Below are positions 36,840 to 48,774 of a DNA stretch of 64,000 nt, piece by piece (positions within the stretch are counted from its first letter, which is position 1; each line of letters starts with the position of its first letter). The notes under the pieces were generated by a model. That model made no database searches, was not told the DNA's origin, and saw nothing but the letters and a program-made list of their open reading frames with translations. The stretch is from Lingula anatina (taxonomy: Eukaryota; Brachiopoda; Lingulata; Lingulida; Lingulidae). The position numbers and the translations under genes are program-made. Where the stretch lies: positions 1,684 through 65,683 of the forward strand of contig NW_019775521.1 of NCBI RefSeq assembly GCF_001039355.2. Reading direction: 5' to 3'.

Positions 36840-39800
36840 TTAGTTTTCACATTCAACTGGGCCCAAGGTAAAGTAGCCTTGTTCACCGGCTCCTCCCGTA
36901 TCGCCAAATCTCAGCTCTGTCACCGGAAGTTTAGTGACGTGAGTGATGTAGCCCTCGTCTTGACGCCAAGTTAGGTCGTTCATGTCGCAGTTGCACTTGT
37001 GTCCTTAGAAATATAAAAACAAAACCTTAACATGTTTCCAGAAGAGATGAGATCATTTGTATGGTAAATACGTACATGTAAATGAATGAAACGGTTAGAA
37101 TTATGTATGCCATGTATTATAATGAAATGTAGCTTGGTGCCGAATATCTGACGTCACACAGAAGACAAAATGCTTCCAATGGTTTCAGTCAAATTCTTTA
37201 TAAATAATATATCGAGGTAATTAACTCACCACCAGCGCATGAATTGGTTCTTTCGCAAGCGCATCCTCCCAGTTTTGGATCCCCTCCAGGCCAATACGTC
37301 ATCTTTTCACCGTCACGTGACACCCACCATGAGTAAGCGGCACCACCATAGTTAATGGCAGCTCCATGACATTCGTACTTGAAATACTGTTTGCAGTTCG
37401 TCGGGTTGGCCATTAGGGCTGTAAGCTGCCTCATTGTGACGTCATACAAAACACGAACTGTAGGAAGGAAAAATGATTAGACGTTTCGAATGACCTTAAT
37501 TTATTTCGTGGCTCTAATAAACCTTTGTGTTCAGGCGTTTTACCTATTTATGATCGTTTGGTGAAAAAGATGGCAAGCACTAATCTTAATGATATTTAAT
37601 TTACAAAGACTAAAGACAGAAGAAAAAGAGACTGGAACAAGTAATTCTGAAATTTAGGTTCATGCAAAAATTTTCCTATAGAAAAAATACTTACAAATAT
37701 GTGATCCTTCTTTTTCGTAACCATCCGTCTTAGTTCTGAGCCCTTGGTCGTGGCCGATGAACGCCGTGGGGGGTGATGATGTCATGTTACACCACACGTA
37801 GAAAGCTGGAACGCCGCCTTTACCGTCCACGTCCAGCAAATAGTGGCCGTTCTTGTCGTGACCATTTCTCTTCCACTCGGAGCAGCTAGAATATACTGAA
37901 AATACAACATGGGGTGAAACAGTGTTCCAGAATCATTACACGATTGCCATGTTGATTTGCACGATCTGGATGTAAATATTGCATTTTATTATTTTGAATC
38001 AAACCGTGTTCATGTAATCTAGCACTCAGCCAACATTTCACTCTATGGGTATGTTTCTGACCGACGTATTGTGAGGACTTTTCTTACCACCACCCAGCAT
38101 TAAATTAAAATAAACCCTTTAAATTTATTCCCACAGCTGGGCGCATCAGGCTCTCGTCTTGGGGTAACACGATCCTTAAATTGCTACAGAAATTCCCAGG
38201 TTTTTTGTCTGAGGGCTCATTTCCATTGAAACTATCCACCTACGTAGATCGATCGAACTCCTCTGGCACTCTCGCTGAATGCAATAAATTCATGAAATGA
38301 ACACTCTTCTTCTTCTTTCCAACGTACTCATATAATCACCAGCTTTTTCTTAATCTACTCGACGCCAGGAGGGGACGTAAATATCTGTAGAGCTGACTGC
38401 ATTCAGCGAGATTTCCGGCACACCGATAGTCTCAATGGGAATGGGCTTTTAAACTCTGCATACGGAGAAGGAATGAAACAGCCTCAAGTGGCAACTTGAA
38501 AGTTCAACACAGGCCCGCCTCAAGAAAGCAAACCTTCGTTATACAGACTTGACATTTAATATAGAATATTTTCTCCAAATCATAATTAATCCGCCTTTTC
38601 CTATTTTGCTGACTGATAAATGAAAATAAGGATTAAAATTGTGTTTTAAAAACTTTTGATGATCTGTTCGATGTCACTGTGACATCAGTTCATTAATTGA
38701 ATTCGCCAGTGAAGCAAATAAAAATACATTGCCTATTTTAATTCATGCGACAACCATTGAAAGCGATATTTTGGATCTCCATATTTTCCAAATTATCGTC
38801 TTTAAAAGAGTTACACGGCCAACAAAGGTCCCTCATGTCAGTGTCTTGTCACAGCAACGGTCGCTGTTACACCTGACCTCATCTGGCTGCTACAAGAGGT
38901 TTCTAGCGGCAAGACATTCCTTAGGAAAGGTTTAAAGAGTTTAATCTGGAATAAAATTCCAGGCAACGGTTAAAACTTGTAATCTAGCACTCAGCCAACA
39001 TTTCACTCTATGGGTATGTTTCTGACCGACGTATTGTGAGGACTTTTCTTACCACCACCCAGCATTAAATTAAAATAAACCCTTTAAATTTATTCCCACA
39101 GCTGGGCGCATCAGGCTCTCGTCTTGGGGTAACACGATCCTTAAATTGCTACAGAAATTCCCAGGTTTTTTGTCTGAGGGCTCATTTCCATTGAAACTAT
39201 CCACCTACGTAGATCGATCGAACTCCTCTGGCACTCTCGCTGAATGCAATAAATTCATGAAATGAACACTCTTCTTCTTCTTTCCAACGTACTCATATAA
39301 TCACCAGCTTTTTCTTAATCTACTCGACGCCAGGAGGGGACGTAAATATCTGTAGAGCTGACTGCATTCAGCGAGATTTCCGGCACACCGATAGTCTCAA
39401 TGGGAATGGGCTTTTAAACTCTGCATACGGAGAAGGAATGAAACAGCCTCAAGTGGCAACTTGAAAGTTCAACACAGGCCCGCCTCAAGAAAGCAAACCT
39501 TCGTTATACAGACTTGACATTTAATATAGAATATTTTCTCCAAATCATAATTAATCCGCCTTTTCCTATTTTGCTGACTGATAAATGAAAATAAGGATTA
39601 AAATTGTGTTTTAAAAACTTTTGATGATCTGTTCGATGTCACTGTGACATCAGTTCATTAATTGAATTCGCCAGTGAAGCAAATAAAAATACATTGCCTA
39701 TTTTAATTCATGCGACAACCATTGAAAGCGATATTTTGGATCTCCATATTTTCCAAATTATCGTCTTTAAAAGAGTTACACGGCCAACAAAGGTCCCTCA

Positions 39801-42800
39801 TGTCAGTGTCTTGTCACAGCAACGGTCGCTGTTACACCTGACCTCATCTGGCTGCTACAAGAGGTTTCTAGCGGCAAGACATTCCTTAGGAAAGGTTTAA
39901 AGAGTTTAATCTGGAATAAAATTCCAGGCAACGGTTAAAACTTGTCTAATTTGGTTCAGTTTTGTTGTAGGACATGCGGGCCGTTGATACGGCGAATAAT
40001 GACCAACCCATATATTGTCTATGTGGTTCAAATATGGCGATTTTGATGACCAAGGTAGCTGCTCATTCCCTTGGTTCTGTAAATTTTCTGCTATTAAAAG
40101 TGCTCTGTGTGAACCGGCAATCTCATCGTACTACCTAAAATTGTTCCTAAGGTGCCCCCTATCAGATGATGGTCAAGCGGTTCCCAGAGTATTCCTTTAT
40201 TTGATCTGGTTCAGGTTTTTATCGATGACTTCCGTTAGTGTTTTGGCACCACTGTGGTATCCAATACAAATAGTGACGCTGTCAATGACCCTAGTCACTT
40301 GAGAAGTGGCACACCCCTTGTTGTAGGCCTCTTCAGGATGTCTGTAAACTCTGTTTTGACCAGGTGAGCGGTACGGGTGAAATCTGACCTCAATAATGAA
40401 ACCCACGCGGTTTCAGTGTTCTACACAGAAACGGTCATGGTTCCCATTTCATTAGAGAAACAGACTACGCTGTTTTGCTGTTTACAGTGGCTTCCTCAGT
40501 AGTCCGGTGGCTTAGGACAAAAAAAAAATGGCCAAATCGTGACACGGCGGATAAAAACACCAAATTTTGCATGTGGGTACCTTTTGACATATATATACTA
40601 AATCAAATTAGAGCCGTAGCCCATGGAAAAAATTTTGGTCAAAAAATCCAAAATTTGTGAAATTCTGTAGAATATATACATACCTATGTTGATTTTTATC
40701 AAATAAAGTTCTCAATGTTTTCCACATCCTTATTACCCATATTATGCATATATGTCAGATAAAAAACGAGTGTCGTTGGACTTTTTGAAAAATCCAAGAT
40801 GGCCGCCGTATGGCATAGGAATACTAGAACATGTACAAGAGTTTTCAACTAATGCCAACTAGGAAGATGCATTGCCCACTATCTAATTAATTTTGTTTCT
40901 GAGGGCCTTATTACACAAATAATGTATTTGTGGTGAGTAACTAACCTTTATTCTCAGGCATTTCTAGAAAAATCCAAGATGGCCGCCATATCAAATGATT
41001 ACTAGTATACACACATGTCTGAACAACAAACAGCTTTATTTCATGTTGGAATCAATGTCTGAACTGCTCCATTAATTGACACCTATGTGCATTTGAATGA
41101 TATATTCCTATGACAACTGGCAGCTATCTTGGGTTTTCTCCGAATAGTACTCAAGGATACGCACATTTTCTACACACACACACACACAGTCTTTCATAAG
41201 GATAAATAGGATATGAAAAACATTTAAAAACCATCTAAAGTTAAGTACATTTAAATTGTACTCAGTGTATCTCTGGAATTATTTGATTATGTGTACGAAT
41301 ATTCTAATGACAAAAGGCAGACATCTTGAATTTTTTCAGAATACCCAAAGATACACACATGCTACAGACCAGGTATATATCACAGGAGTAATAATAAATG
41401 GAATGAAAAACATAAATTATTTTTAAAACAAACTCATGGTAATGTAATTGTATAATGAGCCATATGCCTCTCTAGCAACAATTTAAACTCACCTATTAGT
41501 ATTCCTATGTCAAATTGTAGCTATCTTGGATTTTCTCAGAATATCCAAGGATGCACACTATTTACCCACCAGATATATATCATAGGACTAATACGGATGG
41601 GCAAAACTTGATAAGCAAACACAATTTCACCCTGGTAGTAGATGAAAGCCATGGATGTGCAGTTGTAATTCCAGTAGTATTCCTATGGCCAATGACGGCC
41701 ATCTTGGATTTTCTCAAAACGATCAAATATGCACATTTATTACCTGCTAGATATGTATCACAGTGTAATAATAATGTGTAAAACACTGAAAAAAAAATGA
41801 ATTTGATAGTGAATTATGTATTTCTTAGCTGGCATTAGATCCAACCCTTTGAAATACTAGAAGTATTCCTATGACATATGGCGGCCATCTTGGATTTTCT
41901 CAAAATGCCCAAGAATACATGTTAGTTACTCACCACATACATATTGTGTGGGTGGGAAGGATGTGGAAAACACTTAGAAACAAACTTTATTTGGTAGTGG
42001 AAAATTAATCTTTCCATTTGTCATTAGTTGAATCCCCTGTATACTAGAATTCCTGTGGCACATGGCAGCCATCTTGGATTTTCCAAAATACCGAAGAACA
42101 CTTCGTAGTTACTCACCACAAACATATTATGTGGGTAACAAAAATTTGAGAAACAGACTTAATTTGATAGTGGACAACGTATCTTTCTAGCTGGTATTAG
42201 TTGTGCACTCGTACCGTGTATTCCTATGGCTGTTTCTATGGCATATGACAGCCATCTTGGATTTTTTCAAAAAGTCCAAGGGAACTTGTTTGCTATCTGA
42301 CATATATGAATAAAGTGGGTAATAAGGGTGTGGAAAACTCTGAGAAAGTAATTTATTTGATAAAAATCAACAAAGGTATGTACATATTTCTATACAATTC
42401 CATAAATTGGCGGCCATTTTGGATTTTTTGACCAAACGGTAAATTGTTTGAGAGGGCTACGGCTCTAATTTGATTTAGAATGTCAAAAGGTAACTACATG
42501 CCAAATTTGGTGCTTTTATCCGCCGTGTCACGTTTTTTTCCTTAAGCCACAGGACTACAGAGGTCGCCTAATATCTTAACCTGCTGAAACCATTTCGCTA
42601 AGAACCTTGAAAAACGCGTTTTGGGGACAATATGCCCCTCATTGGGTGGTTTTGGTTTAATTGCAGCAGCATATCCTGAAGGACAGTGGGGCCTGTACCC
42701 TGGTGGTAAGATGCCGATACATTGGGCGTGGTCTCTGTGTAGGTGCATCAGTCTGGGCATAACTCTATAAATCTGTGCAGACCATTCCGTTTGACACAAT

Positions 42801-44825
42801 AATCTGTCTGGCAATGTCTGTCTTATTCGCGCCATTCTGGCACAGCTTAACAATTTTATAAAACACTGCTTCACTCATTTTACGCACTGCAAAACAGACC
42901 GCTTGCATGCAAAATTTCAAATCCTTCGATACAGTAGTTGCCGACATATGGATACTTTTTTGACAGAACCATGCTTAATCAAAGCCAAACTTTGACTAGC
43001 CCAAAGGAGCACTACCCAATTAAATCACTGCATATTACACAATGCAGCAGTGAAACTGACTTGGTGGTCAGTTAATTAGTAGCGACACACCTGACTTCAT
43101 ACTTTTCCAGTCAGAAATCTTATGTGAGATCTGAGTTTTTTTGAAAAAAGAAAGCATTTTCCCTAGGTATACCTTTAAAACCGAAATATTCCATATTAAA
43201 TGTCAAGTCTGTATATGGATCTGATGGTAACTAGTCTTGAAACAAATTAGAACTTTGAAGGCTGTGAAATATTATCTGAAGGAACTTATACATGCCGAAT
43301 TCCAATGTGTGAACATCATCATTTTTGCACTGGGACAAATATCACCCGACCCAACTTCCAACGATTGAATAAATAATATCTATAGATATTATTTATTCAA
43401 TCGTTGAAAGTTGGGTCGGGTGATATTTGATAGATTCTAAAATATTATTATATATATTAAAGCCTCACTATCAGTACTATCTGTACAGTATAAAGAAAGG
43501 TTTGGTTTTTTAACTCCTTACTATTTAATGACAAGGATAATTATCTAATTTACAGACAACTCAGTTAATTTATAGTATCACATGCAACAATATAAGGTCC
43601 TACATGTACCTTTAGAAGAGGTATCAACTTTCGACAACAGCTGCGCTCTTTCGTTTTCAATTCTATTTAACCATAGAAGAACATTCCCTTGCTCTTTCCC
43701 CAGAGTCTGAAGTCTCGCTAGCATGGACGCCAATTCAGCTCTTGTGGCATTATTTGCAGAAACAACGGTTTGTACAAGAGGCTGTAACTCCTGACGGGTC
43801 ACTGCATCTAAACTGTTCAATGCCAACTGCAACTGTTGTATTACCATGGTGACGTTGTCGTATTTCATACTAACCGCCTGGAGAGATACCACAGAACACG
43901 GTTTTAACAAGGAATTTAAATGGGAAGACTAGGCTATTTTTATCGCCAAACTAACTAACAGCATGCATGTTGGACTGGGTATCGATGAGAAAGATTCCTT
44001 TTTTCTGTGTAATCCTTTATAAAAATTAACAGACAGTGTACAAACATACAGTTCATAGGTATAAATTGAAGTTCGGAAATATGTTTTCACGTGGTATTTT
44101 TATATCTAGATCACAGAGTTCCTTAGATAAAATATGTAGTATATTCCTAAAAAAATGTGCATTTATATCATCTTTGCTACTCTTTACCACCTTTTATAGA
44201 TCTGCAACAACAACAATTGGTTGAGTGCCTTTTGTTCGCAATAGAACAGAAAGAAAAAGAAATCACCTATGTGATTAAAATGGAAATTTGAGACTGTAGA
44301 ATACAGAAATACACGTAATAGTACAATATTTATTTTTTGATAATTCTCTATATCTATTAACAAACATACATCCAAACACTGAAACTAATTCGGAAAATAC
44401 GCTTTCTGACGGCATTCCCAAAAACCTTAATATAAAAGATTATAAGAATTAAAGATTCAAATGAAAGTTATTTTTAGAAATTATACGTGTCCAACTTTTT
44501 GTTGACCGAGTACCGTTTTTGCACACTCGATAGCAATACAAAATAAAAAAACAATAACCTGTGTGAGCAGACTCTGTTCAAGAAGCTTATTTTGAAGTTC
44601 CGCCAGCTTCACTAGAGCTGTGTCTCCATCTTTGCCCGTGGTGTCACACGTTCCGCGGTGGCCGAGGTTGACGTTGTAAACGCATTGACCGTCTTCAAAA
44701 GAGCATCCTGCTACGGGTTTTACTTGTAGAGAATCTGCGCCTGCCTTAGGGGCAACGGTTTCAGAACCAACCGTCAAGAAGCAGTACAAGATTAGCAAAA
44801 TTAAGGGAACTTTAAGTCGGAACAT
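36840..44825 (-). CDS. Secreted fibrinogen-like family member 3 (5 exons, interrupted by a 5.7-kb repeat-filled intron)
   Basis: Exons A 44559-44825, B 43610-43877, C 37695-37895, D 37230-37457, E 36840-37003; 375 residues if joined. Splice phases agree across the long B-C intron, which holds a 965-bp exact tandem repeat, a 2-kb palindromic element and a transposase-like fragment. Signal peptide MFRLKVPLILLILYCFLTVG; Cys motif GCSFEDGQCVY; coiled-coil exon B; fibrinogen-like exons with the loop HGAAINYGGAAYS (13 residues) before WWVSRDGE. Exon E has GDTGGAGEQGYFTLGPVECE. The C-D-E block and the A-B block could belong to two incomplete copies instead of one gene, since 36344 shows this array is not perfectly assembled. 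Confidence 0.65.
38015..39944. repeat. Exact tandem duplication, 2 x 965 bp
   Basis: The block beginning GTAATCTAGCACTCAGCCAA at 38015 and ending GGCAACGGTTAAAACTT is repeated with a period of 965 bases (second copy from about 38980). I found no difference between the two. Each copy contains a family B-like palindrome (ACGTAGATCGATCGAACTCC ... GAGATTTCCGGCACACCGAT). A very recent duplication or an assembly duplication. Confidence 0.9.
38215..38452. mobile_element. Diverged family B-like palindromic element (also at 39180-39417 and 50215-50445)
   Basis: CATTTCCATTGAAACTATCC ... GTAGATCGATCGAACTCC and CTCGCTGAATGCA on the left are mirrored by TGCATTCAGCGAGATTTCC and TCTCAATGGGAATG on the right. 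The paralogous element near 50215-50445 has a different centre. Confidence 0.6.
40495..42557. mobile_element. ~2-kb palindromic element with internal ~185-bp tandem monomers
   Basis: Long inverted arms: GTCCGGTGGCTTA, CGTGACACGGCGGATAAAA, CACCAAATTTTGCATG, ATCAAATTAGAGCCGTAGCC and TTTTATCAAATAAAGTTCTC on the left recur reversed and complemented at 42235-42557. Between them, a monomer of about 170-190 bp repeats some nine times, each carrying CCTATGxCAxATGGCxGCCA plus TCTTGGATTTTCTCA. Left-arm monomers are inverted relative to the rest. No coding frame. A non-autonomous mobile element is likely; superfamily not assigned. Confidence 0.75.
42765..42880 (-). pseudogene. Helix-turn-helix fragment, probable transposase remnant
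   Basis: Minus-strand frame reads MSEAVFYKIVKLCQNGANK followed by TDIARQIIVSNGMV, the shape of the first helix-turn-helix of Tc1/mariner transposases or paired domains (usual form: IVKLYxxG...DISRQLxVSxGxVS). It runs into a stop shortly after. Other frames downstream (to about 42545) carry GYRPHCPSGYAAAIKPKP without a clear family. A frameshifted remnant is the simplest reading. Confidence 0.45.
43336..43429. repeat. 94-bp near-perfect palindrome (foldback)
   Basis: CAAATATCACCCGACCCAAC with TTCCAACGATTGAATAAATA is followed at once by its reverse complement ending GTCGGGTGATATTTG; only one mismatch in 47 paired positions, centred at 43382/43383. The paralogous sites (35620-35665 and 50675-50720) carry only the left arm. 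Confidence 0.9.
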
Positions 44826-45179
44826 CGTTACTGCTTGGTAAGTGATCGCGTATGAAGCTCGACCTCCAGTGATGTGGACTGAAAAGTGTCGGTTGGTTTC
44901 CCACGACAGGTTATTGATAACCTTGGATTTAAGATCACCCAAGGTCAAGCAATATCAGATAAAAGTGTTTAATATTTTAACCATATCACTATGACACGTT
45001 TCCATAATAAGACGTTTGAATCGGGAGTTATTCTTAGCTGCAAAATATCACTCAGGATGCAGATGCACGATAAACTAGAAAAGCACTCAGAGAGCGCCGA
45101 CTTCCGCCAAGGCAACGAAGTATTCATCCAATGGCGTTTCACCCCTAAATTTTCAATATTTTTTATTATTGATTATTGA

Positions 45180-45287
45180 TTGATTATTGACCCGGATTAC
45201 CACCAAAAACTAATCATCTGTTCCGTAATCCACTTCTGACAGTTCCTGAAAATTTCATCAAAATCGGTCCATAACTTAGTTTTTTGG
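45180..45287. repeat. Interspersed repeat tail
   Basis: CTGAAAATTTCATCAAAATC and GGTCCATAACTT, seen again at 46660-46700 where it continues into a GACAGACAGACAAAC tract. Tails of this kind end many invertebrate interspersed repeats. Here it marks the break of the exon-A duplication. Confidence 0.5.
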
Positions 45288-46267
45288 TGACGTTGTCGTA
45301 TTTCATACTAACCGCCGGGAGAGATACCACAGAACACGGTTTTAACAAGGAATTTAAATGGGAAGACTAGGCTATTTTTATCGCCAAACTAACTAACAGC
45401 ATGCATGTCGGACTGGGTATCGATGAGAAAGATTCCTTTTTCTGTGTAATCCTTTATAAAAATTAACAGACAGTGTACAAACATACAGTTCATAGGTATA
45501 AACTGAAGTTCGGAATTATGTTTTCACGTGGTATTTTTATATCTAGATCACAGAGTTCCTTAGATAAAATATGTAGTATATTCCTAAAAAAACGTGCATT
45601 TATATCATCTTTGCCACTCTTTACCACCTGTTATAGATCTGCAACAACAACAATTGGTTGAGTGCCTTTTGTTCGCAATAGAACAGAAAGAAAAAGAAAT
45701 CACCTATGTGATTAAAATGGAAATTTGAGACTGTAGAATACAGAAATACACGTAATAGTACAATATTTATTTTTTGATAATTCTCTATATCTATTAACAA
45801 GCATACAACCAAACACTGAAACTAATTCGGAAAATACGCTTTCTGACGGTATTCACAAAAACCTTAATATAAAAGATTATAAGAATTAAAGATTCAAATG
45901 AAAGTTATTTTTAGAAATTATACGTGTCCAACTTTTTGTTGGCCGAGTACCGTTTTTGCACACTCGATAGCAATACAAAATAATAATTAAAAAAAATAAC
46001 CTGTGAGAGCAGACTCTGTTCAAGAAGCTTATTTTGAAGTTCCGCCAACTTCACTAGAGCTGTGTCTCCATCTTTGCCCGTGGTGTCACACGTTCCGCGG
46101 TGGCCGAGGTTGACGTTGTAAACGCATTGACCGTCTTCAAAAGAGCATCCTGCTACGGGTTTTACTTGTAAGGAATCTGCGCCTGCCTTAGGGGCAACGG
46201 TTTCAGAACCAACCGTCAAGAAGCAGTACAAGATTAGCAAAATTAAGGGAACTTTAAGTCGGAACAT
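45288..46267 (-). pseudogene. Orphan duplicated 5' end of a fibrinogen-like family gene (exon A plus start of exon B)
   Basis: A near-identical second copy of the exon A region of member 3: exon A' 46001-46267 is intact (89 codons, signal peptide MFRLKVPLILLILYCFLTVG, Cys motif, ending EQSLLSQ). Upstream flank and conserved block (46385-46412) are also copied. Only the first ~15 codons of exon B remain (45288-45330), and its acceptor has changed from CTCCAG to CTCCCG, so the AG is lost. It has no own exons C-E. It could serve as an alternative first exon and promoter for member 3, or be dead. Confidence 0.7.
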
Positions 46268-46978
46268 CGTTACTGCTTGGTAAGTGATCGCGTATGAAGC
46301 TCGATCTCCTGTGATGTGGACTGAAAAGTGTCGGTGGGTTTCCCAAGACAGGTTATTGATAACCTTGGATTTAAGATCACCCAAGGTCAAGCAATATCAG
46401 ATAAAAGTGTTTAATATTTTAACCATATCACCATGACACGTTTCCATAATAAAACGTTTGAATCGGGAGTTATTCTTAGCTGCAAAATATCACTCAGGAT
46501 GCAGATGCACGATAAACTAGAAAAGCACTCAGAGAGCGCAGACCTCCGCCAAGGCAGCGAAGTATTCACCCAATGGCGTTTCACCCCTAAATTTTCGATA
46601 TTTTTTATTATTGATTATTGATTGATTATTGATCTGGATCACCACCAAAACTTCTGACAGTTCCTGAAAATTTCATCAAAATCGGTCCATAACATTTTGA
46701 GTTATGTTGGTGACAGACAGACAGAAAGACAGACAAACAAACAAACAGGGGTGAAAGCATTTCCTATTTGTGAAAGCATAAACTCACTCAGGATGAAGAT
46801 ACATGATAGTTAATGCCTAACACTTGCACTTCCTGTGCAGATTCTATTTTAACCCAAGACTTGAAACTCTCACAGTTACTAGCTATTCAACTAGAGGACA
46901 ACCTTGTGTCGCAAAATATAGGAAATAAGTTTTTAAATCTACAACTGGACTCACAATGTTGTCTTGTAGACGACGTTC

Positions 46979-47373
46979 TGTAGGGGTCCATGTTCCACCC
47001 TACCCAGGTTCTTCTAATATTTCGCTTGTCACTGATGCATGGGAGAGGGAATATAACCACGAACTCACATCTTCAGTTCCAACTCTCAAGTCTCTTTATT
47101 AAGTCCAAGCATTCAGATTTTATACATTCTCTACAGGGAATCTATTTGCATATGCCACAGTGGCAGCAACTGATTTAAATACTTATTGTAATGCAGTAGT
47201 TAACAATTGAGGGTTTCTACTTATCAGATATGCATTTGTCCCAGGCATACTTATACAAAGAATAATAAATATTCATGCAAGACTGAAGCAAAGTGACTGA
47301 TAATGATGACTGATTATATATACATAATATGTAAATGAGTGAGTTTATCACTTGTCTTCAGAGGACTTTAACA
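46979..47373 (-). mobile_element. Solo LTR (395 bp)
   Basis: Ends TG...CA in both readings (minus strand: TGTTAAAGTCC ... GGACCCCTACA). It is flanked by GTTC on both sides (46975-46978 and 47374-47377), a 4-bp target duplication. Minus-strand promoter-like TATAAAA (about 47120) and AATAAA (about 47095) fit an LTR. The paralogous site near 32745-32775 lacks the insert (ACGTTATGTTTCCCTCTCGA). No internal retrotransposon sequence. Confidence 0.75.
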
Positions 47374-47614
47374 GTTCTGTCTCCTTCTCGAAGATAACCA
47401 TCAGTCTTTTAAGAATTCAGGTGAACTATTCTTCCTAGTCTTTCTAACCAATCTTCGTCCATTTTCTGGATGGTAATGTTCTCCAAAGAGAAATAATGGT
47501 CTCAAATTTGTATACTTAGCATTAGATTTAAAAACGTAAAAATTTGAAGAGCAATATACACAGTTTTGAAAATCAATAAATGTCGTGACAAAAAAAAAAT
47601 GAAAAGAAAGTCCG

Positions 47615-47617
<3 letters not shown>

Positions 47618-47660
<43 letters not shown>
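47618..47660. repeat. AT microsatellite
   Basis: Uninterrupted (AT)n, about 21 units, at the place where the paralogous spacer (32993-33015) has a short CA/TA run. Confidence 0.9.
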
Positions 47661-47663
<3 letters not shown>

Positions 47664-48774
47664 TCTGTATCATAAGCTGCGACGCTGCCGTGATATGCAA
47701 GAACACCTAGAGCGTCGGCAGCAGATCTTCAAAGCATGTATCGCGAAAGAGTGGCAGTATAATATACCTGATATTATACTATATTACCTGACATACATAC
47801 CGAGAAAGTATGTGCATTTCATCGAAAAAACACCCCTGAACCTAAACTATGCATATATCACAACGATAACAAAACATCTTCACGTATGTATTTGATGGGA
47901 GCTTACTGTTACTGATTGTGCCAGTTGTGCGAGTTGCCAAACCGCAATTGGCGGAAGTAAGTATAATTATGCATCATAAACTATAGGTAGACCGATAGAA
48001 TTGCGCGTTGTGGTAAAAATCAAGCCACTCTCATGACGACTTAAAACCAGAAATGGTGAATGAAGTTGAATAACAGATAAGAAATGAAGGTTAAAATTGA
48101 ATGTAGTTATAAAATATCTTTTATCATTTGATTTTGTTTAACAGTGGGTTCTTGAACACCAATTTTAAAAAGGCTATTTGTAATTCTGCGACTACAGTTT
48201 ATTCTTACATAAATGCTGCGATTAATCCGTCTCTTCATAATCACCGATTTAACATCCGGTACACCCTTGGCCAAAGTCTGTCTAATGATGTGGTATGTAG
48301 GCCTACCATGGACAAATCGTACATATTTTGGACTAAGCATAAACAATTGAATTAGTTAATAGTTACTTCAGTCATGCTTATGACTAATGAGGTACTTTGC
48401 AACTATCCAGCAAACTACAGCCAATGTTACTAATGCGAATGTTTTGTATATTATTAAAGGTGCGATGTGATCGAGTGGGAAATAAACAGTGTACGTCAAC
48501 ACACAGGTCTTCGTTACACTGGGATACTCCACAACTTCCTAGATCAGACACTACACTTTTCTCGTGCAATCATTTGCATCAATAGACGAAATTGCATTAC
48601 TTGTAACTGAATCAGTAAAATGTCATATCCGTAAATAACACTGCACGTAGAAGGTTCACAATTTCAAATGATTTAAAATTTTCAATCAATAAGTCGATCA
48701 GTACTGTATCATTAATGGTGTCGCCTTGCGATTGATGAAATACATTTCAAACTAATTAACGTTCATTACTTATA

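Larger units (their letters stand above)
46268..48774. other. Spacer between member 3/orphan exon and member 4
   Basis: Non-coding: 5' flank of the orphan copy, repeat tail with GACAGACAGACAAAC (46715-46748), solo LTR (46979-47373), AT microsatellite (47618-47660) and the 3' flank of member 4. The stretch 47670-47930 matches 33015-33330. Confidence 0.6.

Noticed and set aside
40495-42557. Bivalve PEARL-type or Helitron element
   Set aside because: Internal tandem monomers fit, but the long terminal inverted arms do not, so I left the class open.
42765-42947. Pax gene exon
   Set aside because: The helix-turn-helix match is short and breaks at once; no rest of a paired domain or homeodomain is present.
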